Assembly: GCA_963556145.1 (NCBI GenBank)
Contig: OY744462.1
Location: forward strand, 3,100,001-3,164,000
Reading direction: 5' to 3'
Length of the DNA: 64,000 nt
Source: Hygrocybe punicea
Taxonomy: Eukaryota > Basidiomycota > Agaricomycetes > Agaricales > Hygrophoraceae
The notes under the pieces were generated by a model. That model was not told the origin of the DNA, made no database searches, and worked only from the letters and a program-made list of their open reading frames with translations. The position numbers and the translations under genes are program-made. Positions 32,972-44,275 of this stretch are shown here, in pieces. How positions within the stretch are numbered: the first letter of the stretch is position 1; each line of letters begins with the position of its first letter.

Positions 32972-34358
32972 TAGTGTTGCCGTAGTTCGGTTCCGAACCT
33001 AGCCGAACCCGGTTCAAACCCCGAACCGAACCCGGGGTTCAGTCTAAGTTCAGCCAAATGCTGAACCGGACCGTGGGTTCGGTTCAGGGTTTCGAGGCCG
33101 GCCGGATTTCCTGAACGGCTCCAAACCGCGTCCAAACCGCGAACGCGGATATTTTTAAGGTATTTATTTCATTTGTTTTTTGTATTTCTTTACTTACTTT
33201 TTCATGTTAAACGGTATCATGTGACCATTACACGTAGGTTTCTTCACCAACAACAACAACGCAAGGCCAATGAACGCGACACAATGTCGCGTTCATGGAC
33301 ACAGGTAAGTTTCATCAACTATCTTAACTTTACTAATATTATCTGTTACAGGAAACTCGACCGCGACCACATCGCGAGCACACCACCGCGGCACAAAATG
33401 GATCCCAACGCCAACGCAATGCCAACGAACGCGGGACGCCGCAACATCACCACCACCACCACCAGCGGTGGCAACGGCAACGGCAACGTCAACGGCAACA
33501 ACGACGATGGCAACGGCAACGGCAACAACGACGACGGCAACGGCCAGCAGCAGCAGCAGCGCCGGCAACAGCAGCAACGCCAGCAACCGCAACATCACCA
33601 CCACCACCACCAGCGGCGGCAACGGCAACGGCAACGGCCAGCAGCAGCAACGCCAGCAACAGCAGCAATGCCGGCAGCAGCAGCAACGCCAGCAGCAGCA
33701 GCCGTGGCAGCAACACCACCCACGGGACAGCCGCAACATCACCACCACCACCACCACCACCACCACCACCAGCGGCGGCAACGGCAACGGCAACGGCCAG
33801 CAGCAGCGCCGGCAGCAGCAGCAGCAGCAACGGCGGCAACAGCAGCAGCAGCGGCAACGGCGGCAACAGCAGCAGCAGCGGCAACGGCGGCAACAGCAGC
33901 AGCAGCGGCAACGGCGGCAACAGCAGCAGCAGCGGCAACGGCAATGCAGCAACGGCCACGACAGCAGCGGCAGCAACGGCAGCGGCGGCAGCAGCAGCAG
34001 CAGCAGTTGCAGCAGCAACGGCCACGGCAGCGGCAGCAGCGCCGGCAGCAACAGCGACAGTGGCAACGGCAACGGCAGCAGCAGCGCCGGACGGCTCCCC
34101 CGCAGCCCAACTACCTCGCGAAGTGCAGCGCCGTATCAATTGATACGTGCCTGCCATTTGCGAGGAGAACAGAGCTCATGGGGTGAGCCCACCTCGGTCC
34201 GGGGTTCAGACCGCGTCTGAACCCAGACCGAACGCGGAGAGATGGTTCGATGCCGTCTGGGTTCCGGTTTGGCGCAGGGCCAAACCGGACCCGAAGTTCG
34301 GTTCGCGGTTCCGCCAAAAAGGGTCGGAACCGGACCGAACTGAACTTCGGCAACACTA
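32972..34358. mobile_element. Non-autonomous hAT element (1387 bp) filled with triplet repeats
   Basis: The 8-bp duplication GTTTACAA (32964-32971, 34359-34366) flanks terminal inverted repeats TAGTGTTGCCGTAGTTCGGT and its inverse with slight differences. An 8-bp duplication and TAGTGTTG ends are hAT hallmarks. The centre (33440-34090) is made of CAG, CAA, CCA, ACC, GGCAAC and GCGGCAACAG repeats. It has no transposase. Confidence 0.85.
33440..34090. repeat. Complex CAN/GGCAAC triplet-repeat block
   Basis: Nearly all of this 650-bp block is built from triplets, so all six frames stay open and encode poly-Gln, poly-His, poly-Ala, Asn-Gly or Leu/Val tracts depending on frame. There is no sign that any of these is a gene. 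Confidence 0.85.
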
Positions 34359-34366
34359 GTTTACAA

Positions 34367-35160
34367 CAATACTCTTTCCTGGACAAATACTGACATCAGG
34401 TGAACCGCATTGTTCCACAGACAGGACAAGACATCACCCCTCGATACGTCATCAACACAGACATCGTCATCCAGTACAGCTTATACTGTTCACATGTCTG
34501 ACCTCAACTAGCCCACTGTCCTAGTTGGTTTTTCCTCCATACATTCCTTTGTTTTGTTTCATACCAACTTTGTCGCTATATCCACACTACCTCAAGACAC
34601 TCCCTTCACCAATCCCACACTGGACAATACCCCTCTTCGACCCAACGGTGCATTGCACTTGCCAGACTGCGCACTTGCTTGTTACAGCAAGTATAGACCC
34701 CGAATTGGCAATTCTGCATGTCACATGATCTAATGACAAATCATCCATGTCATCCGGACCTCTTCTATCCTCAATGACACCCGGGCCTCCAGTTGGATCG
34801 TGAGAACATCAACATGAGTACGCCTCATGTCTGTCTCATGGTGAACACATGGTATAGTTGGACATGTTGTAGCTTCATGGTTGCATTTCTATTTACCTCC
34901 CCTCAAGACCAGTCACTATATATACTGTTCTTGTTGTTGGTTCGGACTTTTTCTTCTTTCTTTTCCTTATGTTTAGTCTGGTTCTTGGGGCAGACTCATC
35001 TTGTTTTGGGTAACCCCCATGACATTAGACCTTGACCCCCCCCTCTTAGCAGTGTTGTCTTAGCTGTAAGCAACAATGAAAACTGCTGTCCTCTCCTCTG
35101 GAATCTGATCCCTAGTTAAGTTGATTGTTGCTGGAGCCTGCTGTAGAAGCAATCCGTAAC
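34367..35160. other. Right part of the LTR-like insertion
   Basis: C/T-rich DNA without a credible frame. The last 150 bp ('CCATGACATTAGACCTTGAC' to the end) looks like the terminal part of a long terminal repeat. Confidence 0.4.
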
Positions 35161-35166
35161 AGTTAA

Positions 35167-35225
35167 TGACATGGAAGAGGAAGAAGGCACTGAGACTGGC
35201 ATGTGTCCATTTGTAGTTCATGGTT
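35167..35225 (+). pseudogene. Helitron copy 2, fourth fragment
   Basis: The reading 'DMEEEEGTETGMCPFVVHG' corresponds to 'DNEEEDGVEDGPCPFVVSG' in copy 1. It is cut by repeat A copy 2 at 35226. The rest of this Helitron is not found in the window. Confidence 0.8.
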
Positions 35226-37500
35226 ATGAGTTCTTTTAATTTATTAAAAGACTCGTTCTTTGTGAGACCTGGTTCAGTGAGGGTTCATAATTAATTAATT
35301 AATTAATGTTCATGCATCGTCTATAGAGAAATTTCTTTTGGGCAAGAGGTATGATTCTACTTCTGATATTGGAAAATCAGATACAGTTGGGGCCATGTGT
35401 GGACAAGCTTATATAAGCATCTAAATATGGGTTGCCTCAGAAAAGACAAATTACCATCAAAATATATTCAAAATATTCGTATCGGCCTCAATTCTTATCA
35501 GGATGAGCTGAAATTTGAACTGCTGACTAATATAACCATTTCTGGAAAGGTGTGACAGTCACATATGAACAATCTAACCATATAAGGTAATTTTTAATAT
35601 TATATAGCAAATTTTTTGCTGATTGCAATAGTGACAGTCACATGTGACCAGTCTAACCATATAAGGCAATTTTACACTATATATGCTAAATTTTGAGCTG
35701 ATCACAGGAGTCATAGTCACATGTGACTACCATTACTATATATGAAAATATCAGCCATATAAGTAGAAATGAGCTTAACTCAGATGTGTTAGAGTTGTGC
35801 AGACAACTCCAGATGGAGCAGAGTTCGTTGTGACGGCAAGTTCTGTTATAGATCCAGATGGAAATCTATGGAAAGGGGTGATCAGCTAAGAAGTGATCTA
35901 AGGAATCAGTTTCTTTAGAGAGGTCTAGTCAATCCAACCCGAATCCAGGTGTTCCGGAATCAGAGTGAGAGTGTGGGGGAAAGGACAAGGGCAAGTATAA
36001 ATGAGATGAGACAATAAGAGGTTTCTATATGCGTGTCTGGGTATCTGTATTTCTATATTTATATTGTAGTGTAAATGTGCTACTTTTATACTACAATGAG
36101 GGATCCTGTGCTGTAGTAACTATGTACTACAAGCGAAGGCTGTAAGTGATAGGGGTGAGTGGAGTGGAGGATAGGAGGAATGGTGCTATGTACTAGGAGA
36201 CAGGAAATGAAGATATATGATATACAACTATATACGTACTGATTCCGGGTCGTTAGGGACATTGCATTGTGAGTAGAAACGATTCCGGAGGTGGAATCTG
36301 GAGCAGAATCAATGGGATCAAGCAGAATCGAACAGAATCAATGATATAGGAATAGGAATGGTCAAGAACGGAGTGGGATATGAAGGAGAGACAGATCCAC
36401 ACAATCCGGAGTCTCTACATCATTGGAGGATCGGAGGTACAATTTATTAAAGTAGGTTAACTACTTCCTTAAGCCGTACTGAGTAGACACAAAGCGGAGT
36501 GGAGTTAGTCCAGAGGTCCAGACTAAGCATAGTGAGCTTAAGGCAAAGCCTTAAGTTTGAGAGTGAAGAAGACAGAGTGTACTCTAGTTGATTTTCAGAA
36601 CAAAGATACAGGCCATAGTAGTTCTAGCTTATATACTAGTAAACTAATTGTTATGTCCTTGGTGATGAAAAGAAAATAGGAACTCCAGCAGGAGTACTGG
36701 AGTTGGGAGAAAGATCAAAGAGACAAAGGTTGCTACATACAGTGACAAGTAAACAAAAGGGGGGAGACAGATAGGAGTGCAAAAGAAGATAAGATAAGAT
36801 AGAAATGAAATGGAAAAGTATAGAGTGGAGATGGCCAGAGTTTATCGCAGTACATCGCAGTACATCAGAGTACATCAGAGTACATCAGAGTACATCGGAG
36901 TTGCACAAATATGACAAGATGATATACTGATATTTTTACTTAAAACATAAAATTCAATGTGATATCGCCATATATATACATTATCTTATATAGTAAAATC
37001 ACTTATTGATGTTCGCAATAATCATACAAATAAAAATCCAATAAAAGAAAAAAGACTTTGTTCATGCCATATGTAACATTAGCCCAATCACAGCTGTCTT
37101 CATGCTGTCATCTGTTGTCAGCATATAAGGTCATGGAGAAGTAGGGTTGAACAATTGTAAGTCAATTGTTATCATACTGTTTAGGGGGCAGTTGTGTTTG
37201 ACAGTTGACCTATTGCTTCCTAAACAATTCTTTTGTGGCTGAGAATATTACATAATGATGCAGCATAGAAAACATGACAGTAAGAGAGGAGGTTGATGAA
37301 CACTCAAGACACTCTATATAGTTTTATTTTTTCTACTTTTCATCTTGCTGAGATGAGAGGTGGGCTTATTAGAACAATTGGCAGTATACAACATATGCTA
37401 TATGTCTATGCTTTATGCAATTGTTTACTTTGTCATGGAAGTAGAGAGGGGAAAAAAAGAACTTGTTCATGCCATGCGCAGCACTGGCCCACTAAACAAG
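35226..37500 (+). mobile_element. Repeat A, copy 2, containing a solo LTR
   Basis: Starts (A)TGAGTTCTTTTAATTTATT and ends CCCACTAAACAAG like the other copies, with the same internal GTCACATGTGACC motifs. A 1130-bp solo LTR (35787-36916) interrupts it. Its left flank is Helitron copy 2 and its right flank is a DIRS-like RT; the two flanking dinucleotides do not match. Confidence 0.75.
35787..36916 (-). mobile_element. Solo LTR (1130 bp), related to the gypsy LTR
   Basis: TGTTAGAGTTGTGC at the left and ATATGACA at the right are flanked by AGATG on both sides (35782-35786, 36917-36921). Read on the minus strand it starts TGTCATATTTGTGCAACTCC and ends AACTCTAACA, like the LTRs at 49159 and 55630 (TGTCATATCCC ... 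CCTCTAACA), and has the same AAGATAAGATAAGATAG-type repeat. It is the scar of LTR-LTR recombination. Confidence 0.8.
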
Positions 37501-39724
37501 TCAGACAATGGCACCTGGCCATTGGGAGGGGTGCAGGGGGATGGTCCAGTATGCCTCTGCCACATCTCTTGTGGCTGCCTGAGAGCCGGGGGGAAGGTGT
37601 GAGATGAGTAAGGACACAATTGAGAAAGTCCCCCAGGTGCTGGGGAAGCGGTCTGAGTCGATATGGGAGTTGATAGAGGGGCTTGGGAATTTTGCTGAGG
37701 TCTTATGAGGAAACAAATAGTTTTGTACATTGTGGAAGTGATTCAGTCAGCCTGGTTTGGGTATGATGCCCAAGGGAGCCATCTGGAAGGGGCCAATGAG
37801 CATCTCAAGAGTTGACTGTGAGAAGGGGCCCAGGTATCGGCCTTTGGACAGCTCTTTGGATACAATTTTTTGGAATTCAGAACTATGTTCAATGATGGAG
37901 TCTTTGTTGGGTGGCGCTTGGGTGCATGAAATGGTGGGTATCTCAAGATTGAAACCGTATTGCATACTTCAAGGGAGGTGATCATAGTAAGGCCAGATGT
38001 TAGTTGAATGGAGTAGTGCTTCCCAAGCATCTGGTTTATAGGGAGTGATGGCTTGATGCCTTCTGCGCTTGAGGACAGGCTTGTGTGCCATGAGTGGTAT
38101 GACCACATCTGGAGCAGAGGTGATGATTGTCGTGGCGGGTGCTGGTGCAGCCGGCAATGTGTTGGAAGTCGACACAGATGGGGCGGCCATCGCGGCGCAT
38201 GAGGGACTTGTTGATGCACTGTGCGAGTGCAAGGTGGAGTCCATCCCAGGTATGCGTTGCAGCGCATTCCACAATTCTGTGTGGGTGGCGACTGAGCCAT
38301 ACTGCCTGCACCTGCCCGAAAATCCGACTTCTTTTCTGGACATCCTTGGCTGTTGTGAGGCTGGGGTAGAGACCCAGACCTTCTGTGAGTGTTGGTTAAC
38401 TGCTTGTGCTGTTGGCTCCATCTGGAGGGGGAGATGTTGTAAAGGGTGCTGTGGGTGGAACCAATGTCCTGGTCAGTCTGAGCACATGGGTGCATAGGGC
38501 ACGGGAGCAGAGGAGCATGCATAGAGCAAGGGTGTGGCATGCATGGAGCAAGGGTGTGGCATGCATGGAGCAAAGAGGAAGCATGCATGATGCAAAGAGG
38601 AGGGTGAAGGTTATTGTTTTTGGTAGGTAACAGCAGAGGGAAATGGGGGGGGTGACAGTCAGCAAGTGATCCATCATTAGAGGGAGGGAGGGAGGACTCA
38701 TGCTGAGTCATGCAGAAGTCCCTGATGTTGTCCTTGTGCTTCCGATCTTCCCAATATATCTCTTCTTTGGTTTTGTGCAAGACAGATTCATCTATTATAG
38801 AGATGTTGTAGGCACTGCGGGGCAAGGGGATGGCAAGGTGCCATAGCCATTGTTGTCTAGCCTGGTATAAGAGCAGGGCTTTCTGGTCGAGGTGGTCACA
38901 GAAGGACCGCATCTCGTGGATCTGAAGCTTGCCTCAGAAGGAGGTGAGCATGGCCACGCGATCAGCTGGCCAGTCAGCCTCCTCCATGGCGAGGATCATC
39001 TGGGGGACAGCTTGACAGAAATCTTCCCATTTGACATCCCTGTCATCAAGGGCCTTGTTGGAGTCTCTGGCAGTGGCAGCTGGTACCCAGGATGTCGAGC
39101 TGTCAGGCTTCCAGGCCATCACCATGGCATTGTTGTCAACTGTGGCATGTGCTTGCATTGCCTTGTCTAGGCCCTCATTAGTGTAGTACCAGAGTTCGAT
39201 GTATTGCCCTCTATCCATCTTCTTGGTGGTGTAGTTGGACGCGAAGATGGGGGTGATGGAGGGCATCGGCCGATTCAGGATGGGGATGTACTTGGCCTTG
39301 TTCTTCTTCATCTCTTCCTTTCACAGATCCTCTCGTTCTTGGGCAGCTAGGAGAGCGTGTTGTTCTGTGGCCACTTGCATCTGTAAAAACTGTTCTGCGT
39401 GTTCTGCGGCATCGTTGTGTAGCTGATCTTGCCATAATTGCTTCTCTAGGTTGTTACCAGCTGTCCAGACATTGGTGAGCAGTTGTACCACTTGCACCTC
39501 TGTTGTTGTGGCATTGACAAAGGGTGCTTGAGTTTGGGCATAAAAGGCAGATGCGTAGTCAGGGCACTGGAGTTGCGCAGGGTCAAAGAGGAGTTGAGGC
39601 ATCAAAGGAGTTGGTGTATGATTTCAGAGTGAAATGAAAGAGATAATCTGCTCTATTGAGCAGGGAAGATCTTTTGAAGTGGTAGTGGCACAAGCTGAGA
39701 GGCAAATGTGCCACAACTTGCCAG
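37501..39724 (-). pseudogene. DIRS-like retroelement, Gag and start of RT (truncated)
   Basis: Reading from 39605 down: 'PDYASAFYAQTQAP', 'KAKYIPILNRPMPSITPIFA', 'YIELWYYTNEGLDKAM', 'WPADRVAMLTSF', 'ALLLYQARQQWLWHLAI', and a CCHC-like finger 'CSRCGHTTHGTQAC' near 38100. RT blocks are 'GPFSQSTLEMLIGPFQ', 'PLGIIPKPG', 'SINSHIDSDRFPSTWGTFS' and 'DVAEAYWTIPLHPSQWPG'. These match Gag and RT of tyrosine-recombinase (DIRS-like) elements common in mushrooms. The RT stops at 37501 where repeat A begins, so its catalytic half is absent. In-frame TGA codons stand at 39321-39323 and 38934-38936, and there are several frame shifts. Confidence 0.75.
39716..39724. repeat. Target duplication of the truncated LINE (left copy)
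   Basis: ACTTGCCAG here and at 40111-40119 flank the LINE tail. Confidence 0.85.
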
Positions 39725-40110
39725 TTTTTTTTTTTTTTTTTTTTTCTAAGTCTATTTTATTGTCCCGCAGGGCTAGACCCTATGTCAGACATTACATGTA
39801 AGGCTACGTGTAGTTATGAAGTGAATCGTGAAAGCGTTTGACTATATATTGGCATCGGCTTGTGAATGCAGCCACGACGGAGTAAGTCCCCCGGGGCCCC
39901 AGCATATCCTATGCTGTTTTAGTCACCTTGCCTGCGAGGGGGCCTCCTGGGTGCTGTTGGTGGGTTTGGGTACGGTTGGTCTGGACCAGATAAGTGCTCG
40001 GCTGCTGGGGCAGACATGCACGAGGGGATAAGGCCGCGGGGGGGGAGAGGGTTCCGAGTGGTCGTGAGTCGAGTTGTCGTGTTGTTGGTGTATGTGCATT
40101 GGTGTGGGTG
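39725..40110 (-). mobile_element. 5'-truncated LINE (3' tail only)
   Basis: A poly-T tract (39725-39746) is followed by sequence shared with 1799-2110: 'TATTGTCCCGCAGGG', 'CCCTATGTC', 'GTAAGTCCCCC', 'CCCAGCATATCC', 'TAAGTGCTCGGC'. It has a 9-bp target duplication and no coding part. It is a dead-on-arrival copy of the same LINE family. Confidence 0.88.
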
Positions 40111-40136
40111 ACTTGCCAGATTCATACATAGACTTA

Positions 40137-40902
40137 CAGCCGTTTGCATAAAGCATGACAGTTGCCACATTTTTTTGTTTATAAGAAAAACAAAGACTTA
40201 GTGAAATTTCAAGTGTGAAATAGTGTATCTCATGAAATACTGAATGGATTGAGATCATTGTAGAGGCAAATTTTATCTATTCTTCAAGGCCTTTTGAGCT
40301 GTGTTATTACATTTGAGCTGTGTCTAGTGTATGCTGAGTTATAAGCATAATAAAATAGAGTAGCAGCTGAACATTGAATGATAAATAGCTCTGTCAATAC
40401 CTCATGGATTGAGATACTTGTATGGGGTAAAATGTTCATTTTTTCAATGTGAATCTGCTCAAATACCGGGATTTTCAATGTTGAGCATTTTCTGAGTGCA
40501 AGTTAGAAATATTGCTAAATTTGAATGAGATCAAGACTATGGATTTAGAATCTGTAAGTATTGGAAATCCCGGTATTTGAGCAGATTCACATTGAAAAAA
40601 TGAACATTTTACCCCATACAAGTATCTCAATCCATGAGGTATTGACAGAGCTATTTATCATTCAATGTTCAGCTGCTACTCTATTTTATTATGCTTATAA
40701 CTCAGCATACACTAGACACAGCTCAAATGTAATAACACAGCTCAAAAGGCCTTGAAGAATAGATAAAATTTGCCTCTACAATGATCTCAATCCATTCAGT
40801 ATTTCATGAGATACACTATTTCACACTTGAAATTTCACTAAGTCTTTGTTTTTCTTATAAACAAAAAAATGTGGCAACTGTCATGCTTTATGCAAACGGC
40901 TG
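40137..40902. mobile_element. Foldback MITE with TA duplication (766 bp)
   Basis: An inverted repeat along its whole length, with ends CAGCCGTTTGCATAAAGCAT and its inverse and TA on both sides (40135-40136, 40903-40904). Both strands encode the same spurious short peptides because the arms are nearly identical. Confidence 0.8.
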
Positions 40903-40904
40903 TA

Positions 40905-41078
40905 ATTCTAATTCACACTCATTCTTCGTGTTTGTGAGAAGACAACCCTTCTATTTATTACATAAACCCAAATAAGGTGCGCGCCACACGTGAAAATCTC
41001 AAGAAAAACAGTGTCATCGTCGAAGAGTTTGGCCAAGCTAAACACAACATAAGTCAACATCGACATCACACCGGAGGG
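40905..41078. other. 3' flank of the HOOK gene
   Basis: Short unique region between the MITE and the HOOK stop; probably 3' UTR and terminator, no motif recognised. Confidence 0.4.
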
Positions 41079-44000
41079 CTAAAAACCAACATTTTTGCGT
41101 TGTTGCGCAAGCCAACTACTTGGTGCTGAGCGACCCTGCTGGGGGGCGCCGAGATGATCGCGGGCCACTCGCATGCCGAGATTATGGTAAGCGCTTAACA
41201 TCAGCCGTTGTTCTTTCAGATATCGGTTCGTCAACTCCATCATCAGACGCTGCAAAACAATGTGTAGATGAGCTCGTGAGAATGGAACATGAAAGGGACC
41301 ACCTTTTCTCGGCCGAGTTCTTCTTCTAGCATCTTGATCTGAGAACGGAAGCTTGCCTCCGCTTCTTCAAAGGTATGCTGCTGAGACAAGTTGATGAAAG
41401 CACTATCATTCACGGACGTCATGAACTGACTGGTGTCGTGCCAACTTTGGCCGCCTGTTCTTCCTTGAACAGCTTATCTTGTGATTTGATAAACTGCAGA
41501 CGACATGAGGGCGGGGAAAGAAGGAACTGTGTGCAAAAGTACCGCTCTGGCTTTCAGCAACTTCTCCTGAGCGGACTTGCATTGTTCTTTCAAATTGACG
41601 TTATCTTCATGGAGAGCCAAAAGACGCGACTTGATATCGTCAGGAACACCTTTCCCCGATAAAGACATGCGTAAATCACTACAATTTCCAAGGTCAGTTG
41701 GCGAAATATATATGAAGTTTTTTGCTCGCCCAAAATCACGTTCGCGTTGCAACATCTTCTCTCTCTGCCCGATGCCGTCACTCTGCATATTGACCTTCTC
41801 CAACAGCAATGTATTGACTTGTTCGAGTTGCATCCGGTTTTTATCACCTAGGTCTTTTAATTGGTTCTTCAAACGCACGATGTCCGCCTCAAGACCCCTT
41901 TTGTCTTCGTTGAGTGCTTCGCGCAGCGTTGCAAGAATGTCCAGTTGGTCCCTGTTGACAAGATTCACTGACGTATGGATGAGTAATAAATGGACGAATT
42001 TAGCAAGCCAGGACACGCTCACAATCAGATTGGGCGATAGTGAGCTCCTTGCTTTGGCTCTCAAATTTGACCTCAAGTTCAGTATGGCTTTTCCGAAAGG
42101 CATCTAGCTGATCCACCGTCTCATTCAGTCGCTGACGCAGCGCGATAGCAGCTTCAGCACTAACACCCGGATCGGGTGAAAAGGTGTTTATCTCACGAGA
42201 ATAACGCTGTGCTCACCCATCACCCATGGACTTCCCACTCTGAATTTCTTCCAAATCTCTCAGCAGTGTCAACTTCTCCCGATGCGCCGCCAAATAATCG
42301 GCCTCATACCGTGCCTTCATTCGATTTGCATCCTCCAGCAGATTTTCCAAGACTAAAAGCTTGCTCGCGTCCGCCTCGTGTTTACTTTCCGCCTCCAATT
42401 CTCGTTTCAATTTCCGAATCTGAAGTTTGAGATCCGTCATGGTTGTCCCTGCGATGGCGTCGTCTAGCTCTCCACCCAAACCTTGACCAGCATCGTCATC
42501 TCCATCTCTATCCCCACCGAACAACCCCGCTTCAGAGGATTCATCCATGCCACCTCCCCCATTATCATCATGAGCAACTTTTGAAGTAGCTACAGGTGGA
42601 TGTGACGTCAATTCGAGTTCTCGCACGCGCTCCTGGTAGAGTTCCAGTGTTTCCGCATCTCTTGCGCGTTCCTCCACCGCAAGTCTGAGCTTCGTCCGGG
42701 ATTGCTCCAAATCAAACTTGAGGGTGTCAATTTCTTGTGTTCGTGATGATGCTTTGATCTCAAGCTCGGCGATTTGGCTCTTGTAGGATTCCATCAACGG
42801 TTTGAAGGCAACGACCTTACGATACTCTTCCTCGAGTGATGAGTTCTTATCGACGAGGTCAGCATTTTGTCTCTCCAACGCCTGCAACTCTGTTCAGTTC
42901 TGGGGTAGGAGGAACACTACGTATTGAAACAAACCTTAACATGCTGCCGCATATCTGCACTCTCCTGCAGTTTCTTCTTGTATTTCTCCATCACGTTCTC
43001 CGTCTTTTGTAGTTTGTCTGCCGCATGCCGATACCTTGGACAGCAGGTAAGCTTATTCCTGCCGTAAAACAAGTAAGAACACCACTAACTCATCAAGCTG
43101 ATCTTTTAGTCTAGCCGCTTGATCGGCTTGCACTTGAAGTTCGTCCAGTTTCCGTGTCAGGTCTGTGACTAACGTCGTGTGTTTCTCAAGCTCAGATTCC
43201 GCCATCGCAAGATTATCTTCGCTCTTCTGGCTGACCTCCTCCTCACTTCAGTATAGCAACACGAGAAACGGGCTGGTGAGCACTCACAGTTCGGTTCTCA
43301 ATCTATCGATTTCACCTCGCATCATAGTATCTGTCTTTTCGTTTCGCTTAGATTCAGCCTCTCTTCGGACCTCCCTGAGTCGTCCGATGGTGTCCTCCTT
43401 CTCCGACAGGACATCATCAAATTTCGCCTGCAGGGTGCGGTGTTCCTCAAGTAGAGCTTGATACGCTTTCTCTAGTGTCTCCTTCTCGGAGAGGATTTGA
43501 CTTTTCTCGGACTGGATCCTGTAATAATGATCATCCCTGAACAAGAAATGTTTCAGTGAGGCCGCTCTGTAAACATGCAAAAATACCCACTCGGTCATGC
43601 TGACCTCGCCAATGTCGTGTGCATAAGTCGGTGCTTTGATCTTCGACATGACCTATTTGGACAAGAATCAGCAACTATGCTTTCGAATTCCTGACATATA
43701 TTGGGCCCACCTGCTCAATAGCTTTCATAAGATAATGCTGCTCGGTTTCACTCAAACCTTGTATCTTATCTATAAATTCTTTGTTCCTCTCGCACTGAAC
43801 GCCAATGGCAATTGTCATGCGACACAAAGTCAATGTGGCAGTCACATTATGGTCCTTCGCAATCGCTTGTAAGTCAGGTACATCAAGGTTGCCTGTAGGA
43901 CGTTGTAACACGTCTGCGAAATACTGGGCCATGAGCCTGTACAACCGTTTCAGAGAACTGAATCGTAGGACCCAGTTGTCCGAGGGCTGCGCTGGCGGAC

Positions 44001-44215
44001 GTGTTGACAGGCGGAAGTATTCAGTGTCTCTGAGTCCCACTACCTGGTCAGAATAATTAATTATAAGGTAAGGAGAACACGTACACGAGAGACAAGACCT
44101 CGACTAGAGCAGAGCCATCACTGAGATCGGAAACGGTTGTGACAGGGCTGGTCAAGTTAAAGGTGGAGAAAAAGGAGAAGAATGCGGCGACTTCTTTGCG
44201 TTGAGAGTCGGTCAT
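41079..44215 (-). CDS. HOOK-family microtubule/dynein adaptor, multi-exon
   Basis: The ATG at 44215 gives 'MTDSQRKEVAAFFSFFSTF', the start of a HOOK-type calponin-homology-like domain. The next exons give 'DNWVLRFSSLKRLYRLMAQY', 'VPDLQAIAKDHNV', 'TIAIGVQCERNKEFIDKI' and 'QHYLMKAIEQV'. Long coiled-coil exons follow (43284-43530, 42213-42887, 41590-42100, with acidic 'DDNGGGGMDESSEA' linker), then a C-terminal segment 'LMMELTNRYLKEQRLMLSA' ending in TAG at 41079-41081. About ten short GT-AG introns are visible. HOOK proteins link early endosomes to dynein and kinesin-3 in fungi. The gene appears complete and is the only conserved cellular gene here. A foldback element starts 60 bp upstream of its start codon. 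Confidence 0.88.
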
Positions 44216-44275
44216 TACAGCTAGGTGCGGCAGAACCCCGAACCGGGCCGGGCCTTCCAACTTGGGCCTACGTCA
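44216..44275 (-). promoter_or_regulatory. Short remaining 5' flank of HOOK
   Basis: Only 60 bp separate the HOOK ATG from the foldback element. The native promoter, if longer, has been displaced to beyond 62082 or is supplied by the element. Confidence 0.5.

Larger units (their letters stand above)
32129..35161 (-). mobile_element. LTR-like insertion (possible solo LTR) with 5-bp target duplication
   Basis: GTTAA at 32124-32128 and 35162-35166 flank the insertion. Removing it with one copy restores Helitron copy 2 reading 'EVTAVNDMEEEEG', which matches 'EATSAFDNEEEDG' in copy 1. On the minus strand the ends are TGTTACGG and GTAATA, much like the TGTTAGG and CAATA ends of the copia LTR above. 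Without the hAT at 32972-34358 it is about 1.64 kb, with no clear gag or pol, so it may be a solo LTR or a short non-autonomous LTR element. Confidence 0.6.

Noticed and set aside
33173..34220. Poly-Gln / poly-His / poly-Ala open frames
   Set aside because: All six frames are open through triplet repeats inside a non-autonomous hAT element, so none can be singled out as coding.
32123..35161. LTR ends TGTTA...TAACA for the insertion in Helitron copy 2
   Set aside because: Starting at 32123 gives no matching flanks and loses the restored reading; the GTTAA duplication with start at 32129 explains both.
42213..42887. Separate coiled-coil gene at 42.2-42.9 kb
   Set aside because: It is one long exon of the HOOK gene; exons before and after join in frame and have HOOK-like ends.
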